Origin: Bradyrhizobium canariense
GTDB lineage: Bacteria > Pseudomonadota > Alphaproteobacteria > Rhizobiales > Xanthobacteraceae
DNA: 64,000 nt
Assembly (NCBI RefSeq): GCF_900105125.1
Contig: NZ_LT629750.1
Coordinates: 5,855,001-5,919,000 of the forward strand
Direction: 5' to 3'
Part shown: in pieces, positions 1 to 8,270 of the stretch
Numbering within the stretch: position 1 is the stretch's first letter
How the letters are laid out: each line of letters begins with the position of its first letter
Position numbers and translations under genes: made by a program
The notes under the pieces: model-generated
Told to the model about the DNA's origin: nothing
The model's input: only the letters and a program-made list of their open reading frames with translations
Database searches by the model: none

Positions 1-1374
1 ATGATCGCGGGGCTGCTGATCTATGTGCCCGCGATCGCCAACTTCCGGATGAACCGGCTGAACGACCGGCTGGCGGCGGCGAACACCGCGGCGCTGGTGC
101 TGGACGCCGCGCCCTCAGGCATGGTTCCGGATTCGCTGGCACGGCAAATCCTCAGCAGCATCGGCGCCCATGCGGTTGCGATCAAGATGGGGCAGCAGCG
201 GCGGCTGCTCGCCAGCGCCGATTTGCCTGCATCAATCGACCACGACGTCGACATGCGGACGATGACGGCTTGGTCGGCGATCGTCGATTCCTTCGAGACC
301 ATGCTGGAAACCGGTAATCAGGCGATACGCGTGGTCGGCCCGGCGCCTGGCGGCGCGCAGTTCATCGAGACCATCGTCGATGAGGCGCCATTGCGCGCGT
401 CGATGTACCGGTTTTCCCGCAATCTGCTGCTGGTCTCGCTGGGAATCGCGATGCTCACGGCCGGGCTGGTCTATATCGCCCTGCATTTTCTGTTCGTGCG
501 GCCGATGCGGCATCTGACCGCGAACCTCGTCGGCTTCCATGAGAACCCTGAAAGCTCGGCGCGGATCATCGTCCCCAGCCAGCGCGGCGACGAGATCGGC
601 GTCGTCGAGCGCGAATTGTCCGACATGCAGCGCGATCTGGTGTCGATGCTGCATCAAAAGAGCCGGCTCGCGGCCCTTGGTCTCGCGGTATCGAAGATCA
701 ACCACGATTTGCGCAATCTGCTGGCATCGTCGCAATTGCTGTCGGACCAGCTCGCCAGCGTGCCCGATCCCAGGGTGCAGCGATTCGCGCCGAAACTGAT
801 GCGCTCGCTGGAACGCGCCATCGCCTTCTGCCAGTCGACCCTGTCCTATGGCCGTGTGCAGGAGGCGGCGCCCGATCGCCGGATGATCCTGATCGAGCCG
901 GTCGTCATGGAGGTGCGCGAGTCCGCCGGCCTTGCGTCGGATACGTCGATCACCTGGATCAGCGCGATCGAGCGCGGGCTGAGCATCGACGCCGATCCCG
1001 ATCATCTGTTTCGCGTGCTGCTTAATCTGGTGCGCAACGCCGCACAGGCCCTCGAAGGCCGTCCCAACAGCGACGCGGCAAGCCAGCAGATCCGCGTTAC
1101 CGGGCGCCGCGAAGGCACCGTTGCGATCGTCGAGGTTTCCGACACCGGCCCCGGCGTGCCGGCGAAAGCCCGCGACCATCTGTTCGAGGCATTCCAGACC
1201 TCGGGGCGGCCCGGCGGCAGCGGCCTGGGGCTTGCGATCGCCGCCGAACTGGTCCGCGCCCATGGCGGCGATATCCATCTGGTCGAAGGCACCATCGGGG
1301 CGACCTTCCGGATCGCGATCCCGGACCGGCCGGTGGAACTGCTCAGCGTGCGCAACGAGCGGGCACGGGCATAA
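1..1374 (+). CDS. Sensor histidine kinase, 5' part probably cut by the window
   Basis: Membrane sensor kinase. The reading frame is open from the first base, so the true start is probably upstream and residue numbers are relative. A transmembrane helix lies at about residues 141-166 and is followed by a HAMP-like linker (about 167-225). The phosphoacceptor box SKINHDLRNLL has His235. The ATPase domain has an N-box (LLNLVRNAAQAL), a G1 box (DTGPGVP) and a G2 box (GGSGLGLAI), so it should be catalytically competent. The periplasmic part (about 20-140) has no domain I recognise. No response regulator follows; the next feature downstream is a tRNA, so a partner would have to lie upstream of the window or elsewhere. 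The signal it senses cannot be told. Confidence 0.85.
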   Translation: MIAGLLIYVPAIANFRMNRLNDRLAAANTAALVLDAAPSGMVPDSLARQILSSIGAHAVAIKMGQQRRLLASADLPASIDHDVDMRTMTAWSAIVDSFETMLETGNQAIRVVGPAPGGAQFIETIVDEAPLRASMYRFSRNLLLVSLGIAMLTAGLVYIALHFLFVRPMRHLTANLVGFHENPESSARIIVPSQRGDEIGVVERELSDMQRDLVSMLHQKSRLAALGLAVSKINHDLRNLLASSQLLSDQLASVPDPRVQRFAPKLMRSLERAIAFCQSTLSYGRVQEAAPDRRMILIEPVVMEVRESAGLASDTSITWISAIERGLSIDADPDHLFRVLLNLVRNAAQALEGRPNSDAASQQIRVTGRREGTVAIVEVSDTGPGVPAKARDHLFEAFQTSGRPGGSGLGLAIAAELVRAHGGDIHLVEGTIGATFRIAIPDRPVELLSVRNERARA

Positions 1375-1554
1375 ACCATATCCGGGTTTTGCGCCTCTTC
1401 CCGCCGTCTTCAGCCCAGATCGACTGCAAAATCGCAGTCCACCGGACCTTGCCAATCCCGCCCGGAGCCGGTAGCTATGGCGCGCTTTCGCGACCTTTAT
1501 TCCCGATTGCATGCGGCATCGGCAGGCGTGGCCCTGAAATGCTTAGCGAAAAAC

Positions 1555-1631
1555 GCGCCCGTAGCTCAGCTGGATAGAGCACCAGACTACGAATCTGGGG
1601 GTCAGGAGTTCGAATCTCTTCGGGCGCGCCA
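1555..1631 (+). tRNA. tRNA-Arg (anticodon ACG)
   Basis: A full cloverleaf can be drawn by eye. The acceptor stem GCGCCCG pairs with CGGGCGC, the D arm contains GCTCAGCTGGATAGAGC, the anticodon stem CCAGA/TCTGG holds the loop CTACGAA, and the T arm contains GTTCGAATC. The anticodon in the loop is ACG, read as ICG, so it serves CGN arginine codons. CCA is encoded. The AT-richer ietAS block begins about 80 bases past the 3' end, the usual arrangement when a mobile segment has used a tRNA 3' end as target. Confidence 0.95.
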
Positions 1632-1713
1632 TTTTGCCACCATTCAGAATAAAACTGCGAACTCGACTTGTTTCGCAAATGTCGCCTAATGCGGCGTGAT
1701 CCGGCTTTTCAGA

Positions 1714-4254
1714 TTATCTACGCGGGCGCAGACGGACCGCCGTACGCACATCTTGCGCATTGGCCCTACTCGTCTGAAGCTCCTGTCTAAATTGCTGGAA
1801 CACTGGCTTAAGACCCTCAGGGTCCTCCAGAGTCAACAGAACCGCGAAGGGGACGCCTTCGGCTGGAAACTGCGCTTCCGCGCGAACAAGGCTCGTTACC
1901 TCGAGGCGCCAAAGCGGCGATGATCCGTTTTCAAGGAAGTTGGATTCATATTGTTTTGCGGGCCACCATTTCAACCCGTGGTCAATCAGGGCTTTCTCCG
2001 GCACAGCGAGTTGCGCCGAATTCGGCAGGTAGCGGGCGGCGATCTGATTTGTGTAACGAACACTTCCATCTTTCGCCGGCTCGAGCTGGCGTTGCTTAAG
2101 CGACGCTTCAAGATTGACCCGTACGAACTCCGCTCCAAACGCCGGATCAAGTGGCGGCGAATAAACGAGCGTGATCCGGGCACGCCCCGAGCACTTTCCT
2201 GCGTCGACGAGGCTCTGGGGCCAGGTAAACGGAAATCGAAGGATGACCGGCTTTCGCTCGCCGATGCTGAGCCGGCTCTGAAAAAGAAGTGTGATCTGGT
2301 GATCGCCTGTTTGAAGCATATCAGCGACGTTTCCAGGTTGTCCGAAGCCTGCAAACTGGCGTCCGAGTTCCTTAAGCCCGCGTTTCATTAGCGGAGCCGG
2401 CATTGTCGCGTGGTGAAGCAACATGGAGCGAAGTGCTTCAGTGCTAAGGCCGCCTTCTGTCGCTGCATCCAGCCCGGCTAGGGCGCGCGCGACAAGTGGG
2501 GCAGCATAACTCGTTCCGACGACATCCTGCTTCGTTCCATCGGGCGCGATGGAAGCAAGTCCCGTAGAAGCGCCCTGTATTGCAACGCCTGCACCGCCAT
2601 AAGCCGCAACGTCTGGCTTCACACCCACCTGCAAGCCTGGTCCACGTGTTGTATATATCGTTGGCGCGCTATCGACTTGGCCTGTCTTCGGAGGATTTAG
2701 AGCGCCGACAGAAACTGAACGTACACTTTCTGCCGGCTTGTAGATCGTGTCGGGCGAAGTGCGGTTCGCAAAATAATTCACGACATCGATCGGGCGCTTC
2801 GGCCACGGTGCGCGCGACTGAGCCTTGGGAAGGTTGCCGGCCGAGTTGACGAAGACGACGCCATAAGTATCGGCGATCTGATCGAGCCGTGAGGCGTATA
2901 TACTATAACGGTGCCGCTCAACATCCGAGACCGCGTTAATCGAGAGGTTAAATATCCGGACACCGTGTGTCTCTTTCGCTTCCGCCACCGCTTGTTCGAG
3001 CTCTTCAAGAAAATCTGAGAATCCTTTGGGATATTTTGCGAGGAATGCGCCCTTCGGATAAAGTGGAGCGTCATAGATCCGGCAGCCATTCACTTCCGGC
3101 GTAACAGCCGGATCGTTTGCGAGCTGCGCCACTGCGATAAGGCCGGCCACGCCAGTGCCATGGGCGGAGTCGTACTCGTTCGGCCCGAGATAGTCGAAGC
3201 GGTCAACCACCCAATCTTCGAGCACGGGGGCCACGCCCGAATCTATGACGCCGACGATTGGATATATCGCTCCAGCTTCAGGTTTGGGAACGGTAAGCAC
3301 CTTAGCTCCGGCTTCTGCTCCCTTCTTCCCCCCGCTTTTTGCCGACGCTTCATCGGTTAACTGCAACAAAATTGGCGGAAGAATAGCCCGCACTAAGGGA
3401 TGTCGTTGCAAAGCGCTCAATGCAGCCTCATGTCGCTCCGGGGTTAGGTCGATTTGCGACGGCCCCGTCAGCGGAACTCCGTCGCCGTGCGCGATACCAG
3501 ATCGGTCATCGACCAATGCCTCCTGATCACCCCGTGTGAGCTGCAATTCGAGTACCGGCGTACGACCGATCTCTGACGCCACATAGCTTCGTGCGCCTCT
3601 CCCGAGCGAAAGAAGCAGACTCTCCAACGTTCTTCGCAAAGTGTTCCGGCCAATGGGGTCATCGGCGATTACCCGGTCACCCGGTGTCTCGAAGAGTTCG
3701 ATCTGATAGCCTGAAACCGAGCGGGGATCCGCGAGAGCGGCCATCGCGGCGGCGGTGGAGAATGTGCGTTTTTGTTCTGGCGAAGCAATTTCGATCGATT
3801 CAATAGCGCCGACTTCTGCGCGGGCGACCGTTGGCGCTTTGTAAGGCTCGTTGTCGACCCGCCGATATTTCGTTTCCACGGTAATCTCTGCCTGTTCTAC
3901 ACGTTGTCGGAGAACGGTGAGATAAATCAAGGGAGCACGAAAATAGAGGGTGCCGACCGCGTCTGCTCCGACACAGGGGAATTGGTCGCGTTTGAACAGC
4001 CATCCAACGGGCCGATAGGATTTTGCGAGCGCTTCGCTTCGCATCTGCACCTTCAGATAAGCGGCTGGGCCATAGGGACTCTGGCGAATCTCGCCGGTGA
4101 TGGCGTCTATTGCGGCCAGCAAGGACTGCTTGTGGGCAGCAAACGCTCGATCAGCCCCATCAAAGAAGTCCTTGTTACGAGGTGGCTGACCTGGTTCTGG
4201 GGCTTGATGAAAATCCCTATCGTTGAGAATGATCTGTACAGGATTATTGGGCAT
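1714..4254 (-). CDS. ietS: Subtilisin-like (S8) serine protease, IetS type
   Basis: Large S8-family protease of 846 residues. The triad is visible: Asp338 in GVIDSG, His365 in AHGTGVAG, Ser582 in GTSYAAP, with the oxyanion Asn474 in NSAGN. About 330 residues of unassigned N-terminal domain precede the protease core and about 240 follow it. There is no signal peptide, so it probably acts in the cytoplasm. It starts 11 bases inside the end of the upstream AAA+ ATPase gene, so the two are translationally coupled. An S8 protease paired with an AAA+ ATPase is the IetAS arrangement, known as a stability/incompatibility toxin-antitoxin pair on an Agrobacterium Ti plasmid and later listed among anti-phage systems; there the protease is the toxic partner. 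Base composition is less GC-rich than in flanking genes, suggesting transfer. The family match is from memory. Confidence 0.8.
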   Translation of the reverse strand: MPNNPVQIILNDRDFHQAPEPGQPPRNKDFFDGADRAFAAHKQSLLAAIDAITGEIRQSPYGPAAYLKVQMRSEALAKSYRPVGWLFKRDQFPCVGADAVGTLYFRAPLIYLTVLRQRVEQAEITVETKYRRVDNEPYKAPTVARAEVGAIESIEIASPEQKRTFSTAAAMAALADPRSVSGYQIELFETPGDRVIADDPIGRNTLRRTLESLLLSLGRGARSYVASEIGRTPVLELQLTRGDQEALVDDRSGIAHGDGVPLTGPSQIDLTPERHEAALSALQRHPLVRAILPPILLQLTDEASAKSGGKKGAEAGAKVLTVPKPEAGAIYPIVGVIDSGVAPVLEDWVVDRFDYLGPNEYDSAHGTGVAGLIAVAQLANDPAVTPEVNGCRIYDAPLYPKGAFLAKYPKGFSDFLEELEQAVAEAKETHGVRIFNLSINAVSDVERHRYSIYASRLDQIADTYGVVFVNSAGNLPKAQSRAPWPKRPIDVVNYFANRTSPDTIYKPAESVRSVSVGALNPPKTGQVDSAPTIYTTRGPGLQVGVKPDVAAYGGAGVAIQGASTGLASIAPDGTKQDVVGTSYAAPLVARALAGLDAATEGGLSTEALRSMLLHHATMPAPLMKRGLKELGRQFAGFGQPGNVADMLQTGDHQITLLFQSRLSIGERKPVILRFPFTWPQSLVDAGKCSGRARITLVYSPPLDPAFGAEFVRVNLEASLKQRQLEPAKDGSVRYTNQIAARYLPNSAQLAVPEKALIDHGLKWWPAKQYESNFLENGSSPLWRLEVTSLVRAEAQFPAEGVPFAVLLTLEDPEGLKPVFQQFRQELQTSRANAQDVRTAVRLRPRR

Positions 4255-5452
4255 GAGCTGCCTCCATCAAGGCAAGATGGCGCTTCGCCTTTTTCAGGTC
4301 GCTTACCCTTGATTGACCGTATCCAGTGGCCTCGCCAATATCCGTCTGCTTCATCGGAAAATCGGGATCATTGGCGATTAGACTGATAAAGGCCTCTTGA
4401 TCCGTCGCGAGTATCCGCGCCGGTGTGTGGTCGTGATAGTGCGAACGAGCCAGTACCGTACTCAAAGCATGGAAGACGCCGGGGCCGTCATGCGCATCGC
4501 GGCTTAACGCCAGCGTTCGCTTTACGGACAAGCAAATGCGCTCAATGTCCGCGCCGGACCTGCCGGTTAAACAATAAGAGACTATACGCAAGGTTGGCTC
4601 TTCAGCTTTGATTGGCTGAAGAAAACGAGAGATTAGCTGTTCGCGACTCTTAAGCTCTGGTTCGCCGATATGGACGTGCGTCTCGAAACGTCGCCAAACG
4701 GCAGGATCAAGAAGCCTGTCGTGATTGGTTATTGCTATCGTTACGCCGTATTTGCATCGGTGGTCGAGATTTTGCAGCAGCGTGTTCACCACCCGCTTGA
4801 TCTCACCGATCTCTTGCGGATCGTCCCGCAGCTTCGCGAGCGCGTCAAATTCGTCGAGCAATAGCACGCATGCGTAACGGTTAGCGAAGTCGAATAGATT
4901 GGCGATATTTCTCGCCGTGGTGCCAAGAAATGATGAAATTAAACCATCAATACGCGCCGTGACCAGAGGTAGACCGAGACGTTGAGATATATGATGAGCG
5001 GTCACTGTCTTACCTGAACCAGGGGGGCCGTAGATCAGGAGCGAGCGCGTCGGCTCAACCCCTACGGACCTAAGCGCCTCGGCGTTAGTCCATTCTTGAA
5101 GTAGACCTTCGATGGTCTCGTAGACTATGTCTCCATAGATTGGTTGCTGGTCGTCACTATTCGGAAAATCTAGTGTGCACAGCCGAGCTCCCGTTTCGCG
5201 GTCGATCGGTGGGTTCACGTCTGGCGTTAATCTCTCTCCAGAGATTAGCGTCCGCGAAATCTCGATACGGCTTGGGGCCATATCGTAGGCCTCGCTGACG
5301 GACGCCCGAAGCCGATCAATCGTCTCCGCCTCCTTGATTTGTCCCGCTTTTTCCATCCTTTCCCGCAATCTTACGACCTGCTTATCCAGCGCAGCCCGGT
5401 CACCGGCCAAACCTGCGCGGATGATGCTCTGTATTACGGAAAAATGTTCCAT
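4244..5452 (-). CDS. ietA: AAA+ ATPase, IetA type (partner of the S8 protease)
   Basis: AAA+ ATPase of 402 residues. Walker A is GPPGSGKT (142-149), Walker B VLLLDE (196-201), sensor-1 Asn243 in ITNHD, and the arginine-finger region WRRF (253-256). The N-terminal 60 residues look helical and may contact the protease. The last 35 residues contain a stretch resembling a helix-turn-helix (ATGYGQSRVSDLKKAKR), which would fit autoregulation; this is inference. In the known IetAS pair the ATPase counteracts or controls the protease. Its gene is first in the pair and overlaps ietS by 11 bases. Upstream lie two TTGAATCGGT direct repeats. No integrase or other mobility gene accompanies the pair here. 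Confidence 0.8.
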   Translation of the reverse strand: MEHFSVIQSIIRAGLAGDRAALDKQVVRLRERMEKAGQIKEAETIDRLRASVSEAYDMAPSRIEISRTLISGERLTPDVNPPIDRETGARLCTLDFPNSDDQQPIYGDIVYETIEGLLQEWTNAEALRSVGVEPTRSLLIYGPPGSGKTVTAHHISQRLGLPLVTARIDGLISSFLGTTARNIANLFDFANRYACVLLLDEFDALAKLRDDPQEIGEIKRVVNTLLQNLDHRCKYGVTIAITNHDRLLDPAVWRRFETHVHIGEPELKSREQLISRFLQPIKAEEPTLRIVSYCLTGRSGADIERICLSVKRTLALSRDAHDGPGVFHALSTVLARSHYHDHTPARILATDQEAFISLIANDPDFPMKQTDIGEATGYGQSRVSDLKKAKRHLALMEAAHAQ

Positions 5453-5887
5453 AAGGGGATTCCTGAAGTTCTACCGGTATTCTGGTGATTCATATCGGAT
5501 AGAATCAGGATTTACAATAGAATTTGCCGGATATATCTGAATAATATGTTTTTGAATCGGTCTTATGGCCGCTTGAATCGGTGTTCAGTAGCTTTAATCT
5601 AGTCTGGGCGACGCCTGCGGTAGCCCCCTTGGCGCATCGCCGCTCGCAGTTGTCCCGAAGGGCAAGAGGTTGGACCTTGAGCGGGCGCGTCCAGAACAAA
5701 TAAGATTATATAATAATTTCAATCACATAAGAGTTCGTAGTTTTATTCCGAATGACGCGCCATTTCAAATCCAGAAGCGCAAAGGTCACCTCTGCCGCAC
5801 TCGCGCTGCGGCCACCTGCAAGGGACCGGCGATCAGTTGCCCCACTGGTGGCGGCCCACAGGCCGCTTGACGGCGAACCGATGCGGA
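5453..5887. other. Intergenic stretch upstream of ietA and downstream of the lipoprotein gene
   Basis: AT-rich up to about 5760, then GC-rich like the rest of the chromosome, so the right edge of the ietAS block probably lies near 5700-5760. Apart from the phased direct repeats at 5552-5582, no gene, RNA or clear attachment-site copy was found. Confidence 0.5.
5552..5582. promoter_or_regulatory. Direct repeat TTGAATCGGT x2 upstream of ietA
   Basis: TTGAATCGGT occurs at 5552-5561 and again at 5573-5582, 21 bases apart start to start (two helical turns), 100-130 bases upstream of the ietA start in an AT-rich stretch. A 21-bp phased direct repeat is what a dimeric regulator would need. The HTH-like tail of the ATPase is the obvious candidate, but this is inference. 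Confidence 0.45.
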
Positions 5888-6349
5888 TCAGGCTTTGCCG
5901 CACGCGCCGTTGGTCTGATGCAGGTTGGCGACGTCGGCGCGGCCCTGGTTTTCCGTCACCTGGATGAGCGTTATCTGGCCGGGCGTCATGATTCCCAGCT
6001 GTGGGTCGGCTGAGAGATAGGCGGTGCTGCCGGCACGCAGATCGACGCTAATCTTCTCGCTCCCGTGTCCGAACAGATTGGTGCTCAACGGCATGTTGGA
6101 GACGGCAACCTCATGGGGACCTGGAGGCAGATCGCACACCACGAACCCAGCGGGTTGGCTGCCCGCGATCACCCGTCCGTCGACGACATAGTTTGGCTGG
6201 ACCGCAAATCCGAAGGTGGAAGCACGGTAGATCACCAGCCGCGTGGCACCTGGTCTGACGCTGTCTGTCAGAGTCATGTTTCCAGTAGGACCCGATGCGC
6301 ACCCTGCGAGACACGCAGCCGCAACGAAGATTCCCAGATGGCCGCGCAT
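5888..6349 (-). CDS. DUF2846-like lipoprotein
   Basis: Small predicted lipoprotein of 153 residues. I chose the ATG at 6349, which has a purine-rich GGGGGCG just upstream; an in-frame ATG seven codons earlier is less likely. The N-terminus has a hydrophobic stretch ending in a lipobox, LAGC, so Cys should be lipidated. The body (RLVIYRASTFG, VVDGRVIAG, LPPGPHEVAV) resembles the DUF2846/PEGA-like fold of small envelope proteins. It stands alone. Function unknown. Confidence 0.75.
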   Translation of the reverse strand: MRGHLGIFVAAACLAGCASGPTGNMTLTDSVRPGATRLVIYRASTFGFAVQPNYVVDGRVIAGSQPAGFVVCDLPPGPHEVAVSNMPLSTNLFGHGSEKISVDLRAGSTAYLSADPQLGIMTPGQITLIQVTENQGRADVANLHQTNGACGKA

Positions 6350-6728
6350 CGTCGCCCCCAATATTCCCAAATTGCCCGGGCGTTATCAACGTCAGGTCGT
6401 GCGCGGAGTCAACCTCGACCGGAATTGCCTGGGGAAAGCATGAACTGAAGTGAGGTTACGGCGACCGCGCACTGACACAATTTTTGCGACGCTGGTCGCA
6501 CGTCGGCCGTAGGCAGGGCTGGAGAGTTAGCCGTACGCGCTGCTGTCGAATCCGGTGACTGCGCCACTGCGATTTCGAATCTGGGTCGTGGTGCAGTCAT
6601 TGACTGCGGGAACGCTTCACCGCGTCAAGATTGATCTGCCCGCGCGCTCGTTTTTCGCTCTGCGGCACAAGGATCGCTATGCAAGTCAGGCGGAAAGAGC
6701 GTTGTTCCAGCGTTCTCCGCAACCTGCT
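6350..6728. other. Intergenic stretch with no recognised content
   Basis: Between the lipoprotein gene and the end of the diguanylate cyclase gene, both on the minus strand. It holds the lipoprotein promoter and the 3' end of the cyclase message. Short possible reading frames lack ribosome sites or coding character. No RNA gene or clear repeat was seen. Confidence 0.4.
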
Positions 6729-7676
6729 CTAAGCCGCCCGGCTATGCCCCTCGTCGCCGAACAGATGGACCTTGTTGCGGCCGGCAGCCTTCGCATCATA
6801 GAGCGCGATGTCGGCTTCCGCGAACAATTCGGTGATCCGCCGGCGATGCGGGCGGCCGACGAGAGCAGCTCCGATCGAGGCACCGACCTCGAAGCGAAGA
6901 CCGTTCCAGAAAAGCGGTTGGCTCAACATCACGACGGTCTGCTGCAGCACATGTGCGATTCGGGCAGGGTTTGTCGGAGCGCGCAGGATGATCGCGAATT
7001 CGTCGCCGCCGAGCCGGACGACTAGGCCGGCATTGTCGAAGGCCCGCCGCAGACGCCGCGCGACCTCGCACAGGCATGCGTCTCCCGCCGGATGGCCGAA
7101 CGTATCGTTGAGGTCCTTGAAACGATCTAGGTCGATCAGGACGAGTGCAGACGCGAAGCCATGATTCAGGCTGTCGCCGACGACCTCGCGATAACGGGCC
7201 TGGAAAACGGAGCGATTGGCGAGCCCGGTGAGTGGATCGGTTTCAGCCTGCCGTCGCAGGCTCTCCATTGCTTGTCGGTCGGAGGTGATGTCCTGTTTGG
7301 AGCCGAAGATCCGCACCGGCCGTCCGCCCTCTCCCACCGTGTTGATCGAGAGGCGCATCCAGCGCCTTTCGCCGCGCCAAGTTCTGATCTCGGTATCGAG
7401 CGTTACCGCGCGGCCGCTCCGGATCACCTCTGCACGAGCGAGTTCCATGTTGCGCCGCGACTCGTCGACATAGAGATCGACGATGCTCGCGCGCCGCAGC
7501 GGGTTGCCCATCGGATAGCCGAAGAGGTCATAGACGCCCGGAGTCCAGGTCAGGCGCTCCGTCTCGAGCTCACATTCCCATGCGCCGATGCGAGCGAGAT
7601 CCAAGGCCTGATCGTATAGGCGTACGCGAACCTCGGCCCGCAGAGGCGCGCCAGCAGGGTCTGCTTCATCTCTCAT
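6729..7676 (-). CDS. PAS-GGDEF diguanylate cyclase
   Basis: Cytoplasmic cyclic-di-GMP synthase of 315 residues. A PAS domain (about 20-130; LARIGAWECELETERLTW is typical of PAS_3) is followed by a PAC segment (RIFGSKQDIT) and a GGDEF domain starting at DPLTGLANR. The catalytic loop RLGGDEFAI is intact, and LIDLDRFKDLND carries the metal-binding Asp, so it should make cyclic-di-GMP. It has no EAL domain and no membrane segment. A second cyclic-di-GMP enzyme is divergent, 595 bases away. The PAS ligand is unknown; no heme-type His motif is seen. Confidence 0.9.
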   Translation of the reverse strand: MRDEADPAGAPLRAEVRVRLYDQALDLARIGAWECELETERLTWTPGVYDLFGYPMGNPLRRASIVDLYVDESRRNMELARAEVIRSGRAVTLDTEIRTWRGERRWMRLSINTVGEGGRPVRIFGSKQDITSDRQAMESLRRQAETDPLTGLANRSVFQARYREVVGDSLNHGFASALVLIDLDRFKDLNDTFGHPAGDACLCEVARRLRRAFDNAGLVVRLGGDEFAIILRAPTNPARIAHVLQQTVVMLSQPLFWNGLRFEVGASIGAALVGRPHRRRITELFAEADIALYDAKAAGRNKVHLFGDEGHSRAA

Positions 7677-8270
7677 CGATGATCCAGCGGCATTTCGGGA
7701 CTTTGCCTTTGTCTCTAAGGACTAGGGCGGCCGCGTTAACGAATTCTGTACTTCCTCCAGCAGCCAGCAGGTAGGCCGCAGATATCGAGGACGGGCGCCT
7801 TCCTCGACCGGCGCTTGAGCCGCCGCGCCGCCCCACTCGTCCGTGTAGTCCGCAAGGTTCGTTCGCGCGGCTCTGGATCTAGAACATGCTCTGTTTTCAT
7901 GGAAACGGAGCAGATTGCGTTATGCCGATTGCAACCGTAAGGCCCTACTTTACCGGCTACTGTCTCCCTCAGGGTCTGTGCTGCGAATTCATGCTTCCAA
8001 TGCAGCTCGCCATCCTGCCCTCGAGCCTCCGAAAAAATATTACCGGCGGCGAATTGGTGCTGGCCGATCGAGGAATGCGGTTCTTTATTGGAATTTTAAG
8101 GACCTTGTATATTTATATTTAATTGTGCCGTTCACGATCGTGAAACGGTTCAGTCACCGATTCCACATCACGCTCGCTAACACTTTGTCGTCTTTCCCCG
8201 CGGGCCAATAACCCTGATTCGCTGTTTGCGAGGATGTTTGCCAGCCGATCGATGCATACCGATAATTACG
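7677..8270. other. Divergent intergenic region between two cyclic-di-GMP genes
   Basis: About 590 bases between divergent genes. It becomes AT-rich at 8085-8125, where the promoter of the 8271 gene is likely, and contains a perfect palindrome at 8131-8144. The rest shows no coding character: short frames here lack ribosome sites. Confidence 0.45.
8131..8144. promoter_or_regulatory. Perfect 14-bp palindrome TTCACGATCGTGAA
   Basis: TTCACGATCGTGAA equals its own reverse complement and is framed by CCG and ACGG, giving an almost symmetric 21-base dyad. It sits just after the AT-rich promoter-like stretch and about 130 bases before the start of the DosP-like gene. A dimeric regulator site is plausible; the regulator is unknown. 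Confidence 0.4.

Noticed and set aside
5678..5692. CGGGCGCG near 5682, matching the last bases of the tRNA-Arg, as a possible attachment-site copy
   Set aside because: Only eight bases match exactly and GC-rich octamers of this kind are common here; a real attachment repeat after tRNA integration is usually longer.
7886..8211. Two short frames in the AT-rich divergent region as small genes
   Set aside because: No ribosome sites and no protein-like composition; they overlap the palindrome and promoter-like stretch.
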